The notes under the pieces are model-generated. The model was not told the origin of the DNA. It saw only the letters and a program-made list of their open reading frames with translations, and did no database searches. A stretch of DNA of 21,209 bases. It comes from Chloromonas sp. AAM2 (Eukaryota; Chlorophyta; Chlorophyceae; Chlamydomonadales; Chlamydomonadaceae). The stretch lies in the NCBI GenBank assembly GCA_004335635.1, contig QAXH01003804.1:1-21209 (forward strand), in the 5' to 3' direction. The first letter of the stretch is position 1, and every line of letters starts with the position of its first letter. Both the position numbers and the translations under genes were made by a program. Shown here piece by piece: positions 20,681 to 21,209 of this stretch.

Positions 20681-21209
20681 AATCAAAGCTTTTCCAAAAC
20701 AGTTACGGGTGGCAGTTACGGCCGGTTTCTGTTGTGCCTTTGCAACTGCCGGCCAGGTTTACAGGCTGCCGGTGCTTTTGCAGCCCTTCACACGGCGCGA
20801 CGCGAGCTGTCAGGCTTGGTGAAGCACTTTTGCGGACATGGCGACAAATCCTTTTTCAAGGCCAATGCAGATCTGTTTAACGAATGGCCAGTGATCAAGA
20901 AAACGTTGTTCAATCATGTTAATCTGGGGAGGCATAGCTCGCCTGACATGATCAATCCCAGCGTTGTTTGGGCTCATGTTGCAGCCAGGCCTCTAACCAG
21001 CTCATGTTGGTTTCTATCATGTTCACATTATCGGTGCACACAGCTGATGTCGAGCGTGGCTTCAGTCAGTTTGGGATCATCAAGACCGAGTTGCGCAACC
21101 GTTTGTCGGCCACGGTCATGGATGCACTGCTTCGTGTCAAGCTGCATGGGAGTATTGATGATGTTAGCAACGAGGCCAGTGCGATGCTTGAGGCTGCCAT
21201 TGACTTGTG
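20681..21209 (+). mobile_element. hAT-type transposase, C-terminal part, apparently frameshifted and cut by the window end
   Basis: From about 20681 one frame reads without a stop through ELSGLVKHFCGHGDKSFF and FNEWPVIKKTLFNHV to about 20990. The reading then continues one frame over (21001-21209) with LMLVSIMFTLSVHTADVERG, FSQFGIIKTELRNRLS and MDALLRVKLHG. The ERGFS...K.ELRNRLS pattern is the hAT C-terminal dimerisation region. One indel near 20990-20998 joins the two parts, so this copy is probably dead, although an unrecognised intron could also explain it. Neither end nor terminal repeats are visible; the element runs out of the window. Confidence 0.7.

Overview
The window is nuclear DNA of a eukaryote with many introns, most likely a chlorophyte green alga. 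The grounds are spliceosomal GT-AG (and two apparent GC-AG) introns, proteins of plant/algal flavour, a TGTAA polyadenylation-type signal 126 nt past the stop of one gene (the usual signal in Chlamydomonadales), TTTAGGG-type repeats, and many micro- and minisatellites. GC is moderate rather than very high, so a Dunaliella-like alga fits better than Chlamydomonas reinhardtii. That placement is inference only.

Two multi-exon genes can be assembled base by base, and all splice phases agree. On the minus strand, 13 exons between 14177 and 2929 encode a predicted 1409-residue membrane protein. In order it has an N-terminal VASt (StAR-like sterol/lipid-binding) domain, two hydrophobic segments, a long Pro/Ser/Thr/Ala-rich linker, a dysferlin/peroxin (DysF) domain, and a disordered tail ending in polyglutamine. 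On the plus strand, 9 exons between 14559 and 20193 encode a 343-residue aldo/keto reductase with an intact Asp-Tyr-Lys-His tetrad. The two genes are head to head, with only 381 bp between the start codons, and that interval carries a telo-box-like repeat.

Layout: 1-2557, no recognisable gene, with one copy of a short dispersed repeat; 2558-2742, a 92-bp tandem duplication; 2799-14177, the VASt-DysF gene, whose introns hold minisatellites and one possible coding remnant; 14178-14558, the shared promoter; 14559-20193, the reductase gene, whose introns hold retroelement-like tails, ACGTCA arrays and microsatellites; 20194-20680, 3' flank with ambiguous coding-like stretches; 20681-21209, the C-terminal part of a hAT-type transposase, apparently frameshifted and cut by the window edge.

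No functional link between the two genes is evident beyond the shared promoter. The most interesting item is the VASt + transmembrane + DysF combination. It suggests a membrane-anchored lipid-transfer or contact-site protein, and I cannot recall it as a standard architecture.
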